DNA from: Paulinella micropora | Lineage: Eukaryota > Cercozoa > Imbricatea > Euglyphida > Paulinellidae | Reading direction: 5' to 3' | Assembly: GCA_019918135.1 (NCBI GenBank) | Contig: WBZZ01004845.1 | Span: 62,001 to 126,000, forward strand | Length of the DNA stretch: 64,000 bases | In this document: positions 1-10,800 of the stretch, piece after piece | Numbering within the stretch: position 1 is the stretch's first letter | Layout of the letters: every line of letters begins with the position of its first letter | The notes under the pieces: model-generated | The model's input: the letters and a program-made list of their open reading frames with translations, nothing else | What the model was told of the DNA's origin: nothing | Database searches by the model: none | Position numbers and translations under genes: made by a program

Positions 1-1145
1 GGCTTCAAGAAAGACTAGCTGATTTACGTCAACCCACTTTTTGAACTCTGTATACATCCCGTACTCTTGGTCGCAAGTAATAAACTTAACCTTCTTTCCT
101 GAATGTCTCTCAAAGAAGGCGTTAGCTTTGAGGAAACAAGGAAAGAATTCATTCTTGTGATGCAAGTAGTAATCGAGTTCAAAGTTGGACGCTAAGCACT
201 TAACGGTAAATTTATATCTCTTACCGTCCCGTGATATCGTATTCCACCAACCCTGGGTATCCATGGAAGGTGGATCCCGGGTCGGTGCTCTACGATATGA
301 TGGTTCTTTTTGAAGTGTGGTGTCTTTTTGATCTTATTCCGCAAACACCACTCATACTTCATTATTCGTTCTCTCCACTCTCTCCCCACTATCTTTACTC
401 CCATATACTTACCCATCCTTTCCATGGCTTTTACCCCTCTGTGTTTACACATGCGGTAAAATACAGTGGCGTGTATGTTTTCATGATAATGGGGATGGAC
501 AACAGGACACAGCACTCTGTCATCCTCCTGCCTTGCTCTCTCACCTCTCTCTGTGTCTATCTCAGTAGAATAAGGGACATAAGTACGAGACACATCACAT
601 TGCCAACCACACACACAAGTAGACGCAGAACAGTGTATGTCATGATATACAGGTAAGTTGGCCTTTTGAGAAAGGTGAGAGGACAATCGTCAAGCTTGCA
701 CCCCCGAGTCCGATGAATCATCGGGCTCGGGAGCCTCACTTGTTTCAGGGGGGGTGGTGAGTTGCGTGGTTGTTTCCGTGTTGAGGGGAGGCTGGGCAGT
801 GGGCTCATACCACTCATTGGGGTTGAGGGGTTTAGTCCCTGGGGCATCAAAAACCGTGAGGTTGTTAGGTAGAGCTCTCCCCCTAGCTACTATCTGTTTC
901 TCCTCAATTCTAATAGGTTTATTTAGGACGATTACTTGATTGTTTTGATGCACAACGGCAAGCCCTTCTACGCCGCCCACTACCGTTTCTGTTATTACGC
1001 GCGAACGCCCGCCAACGCCGATCTTCGCGATCCAATTGCAAAGGATGTGCTCCCCGGTTGTGGAATTGGTAGCGTAAACTACCGATTCGCTCTTTTTGCG
1101 TACCAGCGGTTGCTCGGCTACGAGATTATCCCCACCGGTGAACAA
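1..1145 (-). pseudogene. Cop-A: Ty1/copia pol fragment (linker, zinc-binding and integrase start), cut by window edge
   Basis: Read on the minus strand. Codons from 1145 down to 690 encode a domain with the motif HQNNQVIVLN, clearly related to FQNNQALVLH in Cop-B on the other strand at about 1711-1740. Next (686-192) comes a stretch ending in a His/Cys pattern (CPVVHPHYHENIH... WCLRNKIKK) like the gag-pre-integrase HHCC zinc-binding module. From 190 to 1 the frame resembles the integrase core (FFERHSGKKVKF then TCDQEYG, probably the second catalytic Asp). Order and strand are consistent with one copia pol running off the left edge. Stops and frame changes show it is not functional. It meets Cop-B head-to-head near 1145. 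Family placement is inferred from motifs and domain order. Confidence 0.7.
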
Positions 1146-1987
1146 TCCCTTCGCATAGCCGCAAAACGCCCGTTGTCCTTACAAGCCGAGAAAGTTCGTG
1201 GTATGTTCCGTCGTCTAGCCGGTTTTCCTACTTACGACCCGATTAAGACCAATCGTATCTTTCTACAAGGAAACATTGATCTTAACGAACGTCTAAGACA
1301 GGACCCCTTCCGTCTCATCAAACCGTTCACTTTCGTCAGCTATGACACCAGCCAGCTAGCAAGCAACAGCCAATCGCTAAGTGAGCCTATTGCCAGAGAC
1401 GCCCATTGCTTGTACGCACAAGCCCCAGCAGTGTACACCGTTTTTGACACTGGCACCAACCGTACCATTGTCAGCCCAGATTCATCAATTGCTGACGTTT
1501 CTACCGGTCCCACCGCACATCTCTCTGGCATCTCACCACAGACGGTAAAGATTCGGAAGAAGGCTACGTTCTACTTGCAAACCGTACCTGGACGAGGTGA
1601 ATCATCTTGCTTTCTGCTTCCGGACTCGTTGGTCGTCGACAAGACACCATCTCACTGGTATCCCCCGGCATCCTAGATAATAAGCACGGACATGCAACTA
1701 TATTCCAAAACAATCAAGCACTTGTTTTGCATCATTCAATCGTCATAGATCCATCATCCATAAAGATCAGAGGCAGAATGATGCCTAACATGTTGTACCG
1801 TTCCGACACATGCGATGATGTCCCGGTTGATCCAAACCGTCGCTTCTTTCCATCTACCACACAACGGCCACAAGCCATTGTCAATTTCTCGCTCAATCCA
1901 CGAGCATCAAAGGGAAAGATAACTGCACCTAGAGGCACACAGGCTAAGTGGCCACGGAATGAAAGGGCCAATGGAGCAGATTGCTAA
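1146..1987 (+). pseudogene. Cop-B: copia protease region (degenerate)
   Basis: A long + frame to 1676 continues in another frame from 1607 to 1987. At about 1440-1475 it shows VFDTGTNRTIV, the D-T-G-T active-site signature of a retropepsin-type aspartic protease, followed by a hydrophobic FYLQTVPG-type strand. After the frameshift the FQNNQALVLHHSIVID domain matches the equivalent part of Cop-A. The overlapping + frame from 936 to 1145 is a shadow of Cop-A. No Gag is recognisable upstream, so the 5' part of Cop-B is missing. The zinc-binding module expected before integrase is also absent, because the next domain begins only about 70 bp downstream. Confidence 0.65.
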
Positions 1988-2058
1988 CGCACTAGGGCGA
2001 AAAAATTAGCGATCCCCTTTGGCGTCGCAAGTTAGCCCACCTATGCCACTCGTGCTCT

Positions 2059-3222
2059 TTGTCATCCCCAAAGAAGTTGCCCTTCTTTGTTGACAATGAA
2101 GCTCTAGACGCACAGTTCAAGGCTTTTGATGCTTTTTGCATGGACTTCAAGTCCAAGTCTCAACTTTCCCTTCAAGGGAACCGATACATCCTTCTCATTA
2201 AGGAAGTGAAAGCCCGTTTTTCGTTTAAGCTCTATTTCCCTTCAAGAGAGGCCCAACTTTACGTCCCATGGGTGACTAAGGTCTTTGCCTTCTTTGAGAG
2301 GCAGACCGGCGTGAAGATGAAGCAAATCAGGTTGGATGGAGAGTTTATCGCATCTGACTTTGTCGAGTATTGCAATCAACACTGCATCATAATGAAGCAC
2401 ACCACCCCTCGTGAGCCCCGTTCCAATTCTGGTGCCGAGAGAGATTTCCAAACAGGCACCCGACGAGCTCAAGCTATTATGCTGGATGCAAAATTCCCGA
2501 ACAATCTGTGGGAAGAGGCTGAGAAAGCCGAACACGCAATTCGTATGGTCACCCCAAACCCCAGTGGACCGTACAAAGGCAAATCCCCATACGAAATTAC
2601 GCTAGCACGCAAATTTCCACTCGATTTCCTACGCCCTATTGGTTGCCTCGCTTTCGTTCGCTTCCAGAAAGCACAACAACGTCCCATGGCAAAACCATGT
2701 GTCCTTACCAGCTTCAACATTTTTCGCCGAACTTACCGGATTTTGCTTCACGGTACACGGAAAATAGTAGAGGCTAGAAACGTGAAGTTTGACGTCTGGC
2801 TGAACGATGCTATGGTGCCAACGTTCTGCAACGTGCTTGGGAGTTTGATGGTCCACCCATTCCACAACCCAACCCCGACACGGTTGCCCAGGTTGAAAAG
2901 GTTCACGATCCGGAAACGGACGAAGTCGTCCAACCGTCACCTCCGTCGCCGCCTTCCGACCCGGACTCCGATGACGACGAAGAAAACGGACACGAACCTT
3001 TTCCGTTCCCGCGCGATCAACCCCAGCCTCCTCAGCCACCAGTGCCCCCTCAACAACTCGGCCCCCCGCCTCCCGTCGAAGTTCAGACGAGTGCTCGCGT
3101 TCAACGCCCCGCCTCACATTCGCAACTCGGCCTACGTGGTGCTCTTGGTCCCCCTGCCCGTCGTTCCCTACGATTTACTGCAAGCCCAGCCGGTTCCAGA
3201 CGTGCTGCAACCCACCGACTAG
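2059..3222 (+). pseudogene. Cop-B: copia integrase core and proline-rich linker
   Basis: The first ~210 codons look like a copia integrase core with all three acidic positions: FCMDFKSKSQLSLQGNRY (first Asp), IRLDGEFIASDF (second Asp) and NSGAERDF (Glu). They are followed by the typical copia extension (NNLWEEAEKAEHAIRMVTPN, then KSPYEITLARKFPLDFLRPIGCLAFV). Beyond about 2830 the reading frame is lost and the DNA is rich in Arg/Pro codons, as expected for the variable linker between integrase and reverse transcriptase read out of frame. It follows the protease remnant and precedes RT pieces in the same orientation. Non-functional. Confidence 0.75.
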
Positions 3223-3983
3223 GCACAACACAGCATGTCCACGCATCCCCACTTGCCCCCCATGACATCAACAGCTCCATATCTGCTTCCAACATCATCT
3301 CATCCCCCAGAGAGAGAAAGCAAACACCTCATGTTACCATAGAACACTACCGCACCTGTCTGTTCGCACATGGCCTTGCTTACTGTTCTATCCCTTTCAG
3401 CTGCACTCAACCTTGATTTCGATCTAATCGACGTTACACAAGCATACAGTCAAGCTGACATAATAGACGTAGTTTATGCCATCCCCCCAGACGACTTCGA
3501 GGATTTTCGAAATCCCGAACGTCCAGAGGATGACATTTGGAATTGCTCAAAGCCCTCTATGGCTCACCCCAAGCTGGCAGACGCTGGCACGACAAGGTTG
3601 CCCGCAAGCTCCGCAAGCTTGGTTACACTCAGTCCACCATAGAGGCTTGCATGTTCTTTATCAAGAACAATTCCAAAACGTTTCCCCTCCATTCCTGAAA
3701 GACCCCAACTCTTTGCCCTGAGTTCTTTTGTTGCGAACTGACGACGTTCTTGCGTTTTACCAACACAAAAGCCAAGTCGAGGTTCTACGCAAACAACTGA
3801 CGGAAGAGAAATTGAACTTCACAGTTCATTCTTAAACCAAAGTCTTTTGCGGCCTCCAGTTCAAACGTACCAATAGGGTTTGTTAGTCCATCAACGCCCT
3901 TATACGCGTGGCCTTCTTGAGGACCACGGCTTTGCCCAGGCAAATCCAGTCCTCACACCAGCCACTACACAAGAGCCCTGGGG
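3223..3983 (+). pseudogene. Cop-B: reverse transcriptase fragments
   Basis: The frame 3370-3642 contains LNLDFDLIDVTQAYSQADI, matching the RT block that carries the first catalytic Asp in copia (normally DVKTAFLNG-like), followed by VYAIPPDDF. About 100 codons on, another frame near 3727-3760 reads LLLRTDDVLAFYQ, the position of the YVDD catalytic box. Further pieces near 3840-3900 (VFCGLQFKR) fit the distal RT. Multiple frameshifts break the domain. Same orientation and family as the flanking integrase and RNase H. Confidence 0.65.
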
Positions 3984-4599
3984 GTGACTCCCGCATCTGC
4001 CAACGCAAACTTGCGTAAATGGACTCTACCCACCCTTGTCGGTGAGTTTACTTGGCTCTCCACCCAAACACGCTCTGACATATCTTTTGCGACCAATAAC
4101 CTTTATGTGTTTTCACATCACGAACCAAACGTAGCGTACAGCATGGCTGCACGTATTTTACGCTATTTTCGGAATGATGAACGAGGTTTATTTTTCCCGT
4201 ACAACGTTGATATGCCAACGCTGCGTCTTTCTCATTGGGCTGACGCAACGTTAGTAATAGGCTCACCAAGCGCTCAAGAAGCGGTGACCTCCATGAGCTC
4301 ACCGCTCCTGTGCACTGGGAAAGTAAGCGTCAACCTAGTACCGTCAACATCAACCCAGATCTCAGAAACTATGGCCATGTCGAACATAGCACGCACAGCC
4401 ATAGCTCTACAGCATCTACTGATAACAGAACTTAACGTTCCCATATCTTTGCCCACCCCTTTGATGGCCGACAACCGCGGCGCTATCAGCTCTTCAACGA
4501 ATGGCATGGGAAGTCCCCGCGCTCGGCATCTGGATCTCCAGCATCATTGCATCGTCGAGACGGTACGAGAAGGCCGACTTACCCCGAGATACGTGAAGA
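3984..4599 (+). pseudogene. Cop-B: RT end and RNase H, left part, interrupted by Cop-C
   Basis: The open frame begins with the copia RT tail (LVGEFTWLSTQTRSDISFATNNL) and runs into RNase H: SHWADATL (first Asp), a Glu near SETMAMS, and MADNRGAISSS (third acidic residue), then SPRARHLDLQHHCIVE, typical of copia RNase H. The frame stops only because Cop-C has been inserted after base 4599. The remaining RNase H codons resume at 11234. This fragment is one of the better preserved parts of Cop-B. Confidence 0.8.
4595..4599. repeat. Target-site duplication of Cop-C, left copy
   Basis: GAAGA at 4595-4599 is repeated directly at 11234-11238, just outside the two LTRs of Cop-C. The match can be read as GAAGAC because the base at the LTR boundary is ambiguous by one. 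A 5-bp duplication is the usual copia integration footprint. Its host sequence is the RNase H reading frame of Cop-B. Confidence 0.85.
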
Positions 4600-4892
4600 C
4601 TTTACATTACAATAACGGTTAAAATAATTTCTGACAGCAGTTACTCGTGATGTGACAGTAACGTCATTTATTATATGTCGATAGGACTGATTTACCAATT
4701 ATTTACGACTGACCTAATTAATGAATTTGGCATTGTCAGCCAGTCACATGTTATGGTTTTGCCGCCTTCAGTTTGGCGGTAATAATTTTACTCAATAAAT
4801 CTCTCACAATCTGTTCAACTGCGAACTACCAAAGTGTCCCGGTCTTCAACCCGGCCTCTGTCAACTGAGCTACCGGATTTATAAATACATTG
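4600..4892 (+). repeat. 5' LTR of Cop-C
   Basis: Direct repeat of 10941-11233. It is AT-rich, contains a TTATATG/AATAAAT-type core, and ends CATTG immediately before GGTTATG, where the Gag-Pol start codon lies only five bases downstream. Ends are ambiguous by one base because of identity with the target duplication. Visible differences from the 3' LTR include TTAAAA/TTAGAA near 4621, GATGTG/GATATG near 4648 and CTGAGC/CTAAGC near 4866. Confidence 0.92.
4841..4877 (-). other. tRNA 5'-half-like sequence, antisense inside the LTR
   Basis: The reverse complement begins TCCGGTAGCTCAGTTGACAG and continues with a CCGG/CCGG stem enclosing a short loop. This resembles the acceptor strand, D arm (A-box TAGCTCAGTT) and anticodon arm of a tRNA gene, without a convincing 3' half. 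The same sequence is in the 3' LTR (11182-11218), and a diverged version is in the LTR of Cop-D (about 46716-46760). It is not a tRNA gene. It may relate to a half-tRNA primer or be a captured tRNA fragment; that is inference. Confidence 0.4.
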
Positions 4893-4896
4893 GGTT

Positions 4897-7800
4897 ATGA
4901 GTGCTTCTGCGACGAAGGATGCGGCGACTGTGATCCTGCAAGGCAAGGCGCCTGCGTTCATCGATGGTATTAAGGGGAGAAGCTGGGATGACTGGTTTGC
5001 GCAGGCAAGGGCGGATTTGTCCTCGTTCGAATGCTGGGAATATGTCGCGCCTTTGGCTGATGTACTGAGATGGCGGTCCGAGATTGAAGCTGAACCTGCG
5101 GCGGGAGCACCGGATGCGGCTTACGGGGACCGGAAGGAGAACAAGAGAGAGGCTAAGGCGAGGGAGGCAAAGGCTCCTGCAGATGCAAAAGCTGGACCGG
5201 GGGCAGGAGATGGCATTACTTTGACCATGCAACAGCGACGGAAGATCATAGCCAGAAGGGCGCAGATCTTCATGTGGTTGTACAAAGCGCTAGAGTACGG
5301 ATCGCCGGCGGAGAGGATTGTCCGACACTTGGTCAGAGAGCCTGCGCTGCGACCGGAGGAGCTCGTCGGCATCCTGCGTCAACGCTACCAAGGGAATGCG
5401 GCCCACCAGAAGCAGAAAAGGAACAGCATCGTAAGCAACTGGCAATTTAATGCTAAAGATGATATGATGGCACAGCTGAGGGACTTTATGAGTCATTGTG
5501 AGTTCCTAGAGGATCATGGTGAACCGGTCAGTGTCACACTGCAGATGCAGTTCGTGAAGACCGCCCTGGCAAAGTGTGCAGAGAAGCATTTGTGGAAGCC
5601 GTTCTTGGATGCGCAAGTTACCAATCCATCACTGGAGTGGGACGACTTCGAAGCGGCCTTCGAAAGGAGAGTAATCGCTAATGAAGAGCAGAGGATGGCT
5701 ACCAAAGAGGAGGCGGCGATGTGGGCGAACGGGCACGCGAAAGTTGGCAAGAGCGACAAGGGGGATAAGGGCGGCAAGAGCGATAGGCCGAAGCTGGAGT
5801 GCTACAACTGTTCAAAAGGCCACAAGTACTTCAGGTGCATGGAGAAGTGTCGCATACCTGGGCACGAGCATGTAGGCAAGTCTTGCCCAACGCTCAAGGA
5901 CAGGTACCGCAAGAAAATTCCTAAGGAAGAAAAACCGAAGAAAGATGTCGCGGCAAATGGAGGGAGAGACCAAGGACGCAAAGGTTCTGGTGCCCCGAGG
6001 AACCCCCCCGCCGCGGCCGTGTCGTGTATGGCGTTTGATCTAAGACGTCAAAGGCGAGCAACGATGGTTGATCCTGTTCCAAGATATGCAGTGGGTGAGG
6101 AGGAGTACCTGGCTCCGGCGGCGGATGGTTCGGGACTGCGGGTGATACCTAAGAAGGGTGAGAAGACGTGTGGGTATGCATTTATGGCTCAGAATGAGAC
6201 GAGGTTCGTTTTTGTGGCACCACCGGAGAGCGAGGCTGAAGGGAACCAAAGCAATGGGACGGTGAACGTGGCCGACTTCTGTACGGTGTTCAACAATGCT
6301 CCCCTGGCGGAGCTGCATTGGTGGAAGTGGTACTACAATCTCCGCATCTCTCCGGACGAATGGGAGCCATGGGCTAGTGGACTGTCGGGGGCTGAACCCT
6401 GTGGCAAAGACACGCCGGTACCCTTGGAATGTGAAGCGTGTAGTGTCACCCAGCTTGCCAAGCCCAAGATGTGCTCTAGATGCAAAATGGTGGCGTACTG
6501 CGATAGAGGGTGCCAGAGAATCGACTACCCAGCCCATAAGGAGTTCTGCAAATGGACGCAGAACGAAGGCAAGGAAGACTGGGCTAAAGTCGTCGAGAGT
6601 GGCCGCGAGCCTCGGGGGTTGGGACCTCATAGTCTGAATGAAACGAGACGAAGAGGGGATGTGGCATACAGAAGGCTGCTGAGGTATTGTACCGTCAGAC
6701 CGGACGTGAGGGAGAGTGTTATGGCGCTACAACCGAGGTACAACGACATCTTGCTGCTGATGGGCCCGCCCAAAGAAGCAAACGAGTATGTACAGCCGAG
6801 CTGGGACATACTGCAAGAGGCGAAGAGGCATGTGACCTCGGAACCGGAACGGGTGTTGCTACGTGCCAAAGAACGTTACTTCCCCTGGGTATATCAACTC
6901 TCTTTGATTGAGGCGGCTACAGAGCAGGCGTTGGCGCAACGGCGTGCTGGGCTAAACACATCAGCTACGACAATGGGTCGAAGTGGTGGCACTAGTGATG
7001 TGATTGCAGGACAGGGGGAGTCGGCTTACAGTGAAAGACGAGTTGGACGATGGGAAGAGGAGCGAACGGTCATCACACTAGAGGGCGGTGGAGGTGATCC
7101 AGTACCCCGGAATGTGATGGATGATGAAAAGAAGCCACCAAACACGCCGCCTACGCAGTTGGTTAGCGACAATGCACAAGATGGTGATGTGGAAATGACC
7201 GAGGAAGGGAGGTCTATGCAAGAAGGAGGGCTGCATCGCGATGGAGGAGGTACCTCTACTGGCGGAGAAGAAGACAAGGAACCTACAGCTCACATGGCTT
7301 TTGAAGATGGAGTAATGGGCGGGCAGGACCTGTATGAAGTCTATCTTGACTGTGGGTCGTCGCAGCACATGATTCCGATAGAAGACGCCCTAAGCAAGAT
7401 TGGACAGGAGGAGGGGGTGGCAGTGAGAGGGATCTCTGGGCTCATCAAAACTGTGGCGATGGGGGATACGTCGTTTACAGGCATGAATGGAGAAGGTGGG
7501 CAGCAGGAGGTGGAGATGGGGGAGACCTACGTCTTACCTACCCTTGATCGTACGCTATTCTCATCTGGTCGCCTACAGCGAACGGGTTACACAATAGTAA
7601 TGCAAGATGACGAATTCTTCGTGATGAGGAAGAAGGTAATGGTAGAGGCATGCGAAAAGATTTTGACTGGGAGCTTCGATGCTGATACGTGTCAATACCG
7701 ATTTCACGTGGCGAACCCACCTGGATGGAGGAAAGAGAAGAAGGAATGCTCACCGTTCCCCGAATGCAACACTGCGTTTTGGTCTACCAGCATGAAACCA

Positions 7801-10800
7801 AGTACTACGGTGGACATGAGTGAGATAAATGGCATATTTCACTTCGGGGAGACGATGGCACGTCAATTCTTGAAGCAAAATGGGCTGATACCGAAGGGAA
7901 AGGCGTCTACCCTGAGGTGTGATTGCTTGGCCTGTTCTACCACTAAGATTACTAAGCACTCGTCATTTGAGGGGGCGTCGCTAACGCTATGTGCAAAGAC
8001 GGGAGAGGACTGGAGTGCAGATGGTACCGGTCGTATACCGTTTCCGTTGTACGGCAACACGCCGTATTGCCTGTTGTTTGTGGAGAACGTGTCTGGATAC
8101 CTGAAAGGGCATTGGAACCACACGAGGGCATCAGACATTGCTGTCAAGCAGCTGGCTGCTGTGAGGGTGTGGTCGAAGACCCAGACGGGGAACGACATGA
8201 AACAGTTCCGGACGGACAAAGAGTGCATCTCGAATGCGGTGAAAGATTTCCTCAGAAGTGAGGGGATTGAGCCCCGGTTGCCCGTTCGTGCGGACCCTAA
8301 TAAGGATGCGTATGCTGAGGCAGGGATTCACATTGTTTTCTCATTGGCAGCTACGTTGCTAACCGCGAGGAGTGTGCCTGTCTACTTTTTACCTCTGGCG
8401 GTCGACTATGCTATCTTTCTCATCAACATGCAAGCGAGAGCAGGGGCAAAGATGACGAGGCACGAGATGTTCTACAAAAGGCCAGCTCCACCCTTCTCCA
8501 TCCTGAAGCCTTTTGGGTGCTTATGTGTGTACTACAAGGGTGGCAAGAAGGGCCAAGAGAAGGGAGTGCCGGGAGTGTTCATGGGGGTGAGCACAGAGGA
8601 GTCAGCCTATAAGGTGTGGAGTTACTACAAAGGTAAGCTGGTGACGACGGCGGACATGGTCGTCAGGGACTCTACTGTACATGGCTGGCCTACTCTCTAC
8701 CCACGGGGCAAGATGGCATCGTCACTGCAACACAGCTTCCAAACTGCCAACCCAGTTCGAGAGAAGGGGGCCGAAAAGGGCGAAAAACCCGGTGCATTTT
8801 TTACTGCAAGTGAACAGCGACTGTTAGACAAATTGCTGGAAGTGGTAACTGGTGAAGATAAAAATGATACCGGGGAAGAGGGGTGCATAGTGGAAGACGT
8901 GGCGGACGGACCGGAAGTTTTTTCTGCACGTGATGGTGTTCCAACTGACGAAGCTGGGGTTGTGGAGCTGGTGGTCGTTGGGGACGAGGGGTCGAGTAGT
9001 GGTCGTCCCAGAAAGGTGGGAGCAGGGGCTACTGATGGGAAGGTCGGAAGGGCAGCTGCTGGTGCACCTTTGCCTCGTTCAGGAGCATTGCAGGGTCGTG
9101 CTGGAGCGGACCAGAAGAGAGATGCAAGGGGGGTGCCAGTGGTGTGGACAGGTAACATCATTGACACATCCAACATAGTTGCAGGGGTGAGGAGCAGGAA
9201 GCCAACGAAGCCAACTAACTTCCGCTCTGGTGCATACTTGGTGACGGTCCCGATTCCTCATCGAGAGGCTACTGCCTCAGGCAAATTTAACGACTCAAGG
9301 TTCAAGGACATCGACAAGCACCTCAGGTTGGGTGCTATCGTGGAGCGTCATGTGTCAGAGAAGCCTCCGGGGCAACCACTGGTCCCAACAAGGTTTGTCG
9401 ACTTTGAAAAGCGAGAGACGGTCGATGGTCCGGTAGTGGATACAAAGTCAAGGATTGCTGGCATTGGTTTCCGACAACCGGCGTGGCAGTACGATAGAGT
9501 GGATCTACCGACGTGTAGAGTTGAGTTGGTGTGGTCTACGTGTGCTCTTGCGGTATTGCAGGACCTTGATATATTTGGAATGGACGAGGAGAGTGCGTTC
9601 CCGCAGGTAAAGCTGCGGGTACCGGTGTGGCTGCAACCTCCGGCTGGATACGCGCCACCTAATGTGGTATGGGAAGCTCTTGGGGGGGTCAACGGTTTGA
9701 AGCCCTCTGGCCACATTTATTGGAACGACCGAGTGGTTCCGACTCAGAAGAGGATGGGCTTCGTGCAGAGCATCCTGGAGCCGGTCATGTTCGGAAGGAT
9801 TGATCCTGAGACGAAGAAGACTGAAGTATTGACGTACCATGTCGATGATAACATTCATGCTGCAGCGTCTAAGGCAAGCCGAAAGGAGTACGTGGAGAAG
9901 CTCAAAGAGGAGTGGGGGAACGTGAAGGATCTAGGCCCGGTCAAACAGTTCCTCTCGCTTGAGTTTGAGGTTAGTAGGAAGGGTGGAGAATTCTACCAAC
10001 GCGAGTATACGGAGACGTTGATGGCAAGGTTCAAGAGGAGCGACGGGCGTCCCTGGATGCCGGCCAAGACGCCGTGGTTGCCGGAGGGATCGAAGATGGT
10101 GCCGGCGCTGGGGGAGTACTCGCCACAGGAGATTGTAGGGAGTTACATCTACTTGAAAGCGAGTTGCCCGGAGTCGGTTCTTCCGTTGAGTTACCTGGCT
10201 GAGCATCAGTCCGACAGGAGCAAGTTCGATTATCGAGCGGCGGAGCAGCTATTGCGCTATTTCCTGTTCGTCAAGAACAGGGGTGTTAAGTTCTCGTCGA
10301 ATGGCAACCGTACGCCGGAGGCGGACTCAGATTCGTCCTTAGGAAATGGAAGTCGCATGTACTCGCGAACAGGGGGTGTGGTGTTCCTGGCGGATGGGCC
10401 TGTGATGGTGAGGGCTTCCAATCAGAAGCATTTGGCCACAGGCACGCAAGAGAGTGAAACCTATGCGGCTTCGGAGGTGTTGCATGATCTTGAGTCGGTG
10501 CGTAATATGATTCGGGCTCTGCCTTGGTCGGATGAAAACCCATTGAAAGACGAGTTGATGGCGACGCCGACCCTCAATGTCGACAATCAGGCTACGGTGT
10601 GTACTGCGCCGGAATCGGTGTTTGGTAAGAAGCTGCGTCATATTGCTCTGAGGCATTACCATTTGACTGAGGCGATGAGGAAGGGGGAGGTTGTGATGCG
10701 TTGGGTCCCGTCAGCAGACAATCGCGCCGATGTTCTCTCAAAGAAAATCGCTAGCCCCTCCTTGTTCAAGAAGGGTGCAGACAGACTGTCTGGACATCAG

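Noticed and set aside
231-656. 141-codon + frame with Leu/Ser/His-rich sequence
   Set aside because: Exact antisense shadow of the Cop-A zinc-binding region (192-686 on the minus strand), which has recognisable motifs.
936-1145. Start of the + frame 936-1676 as an independent gene
   Set aside because: The overlapping minus frame matches Cop-B's NNQ domain; only the part after about 1146 belongs to Cop-B.
4841-4877. A genuine tRNA gene in the LTR
   Set aside because: Only a 5' half is tRNA-like; no T arm with a proper B-box or closing acceptor stem is visible, and it is duplicated with the LTR.
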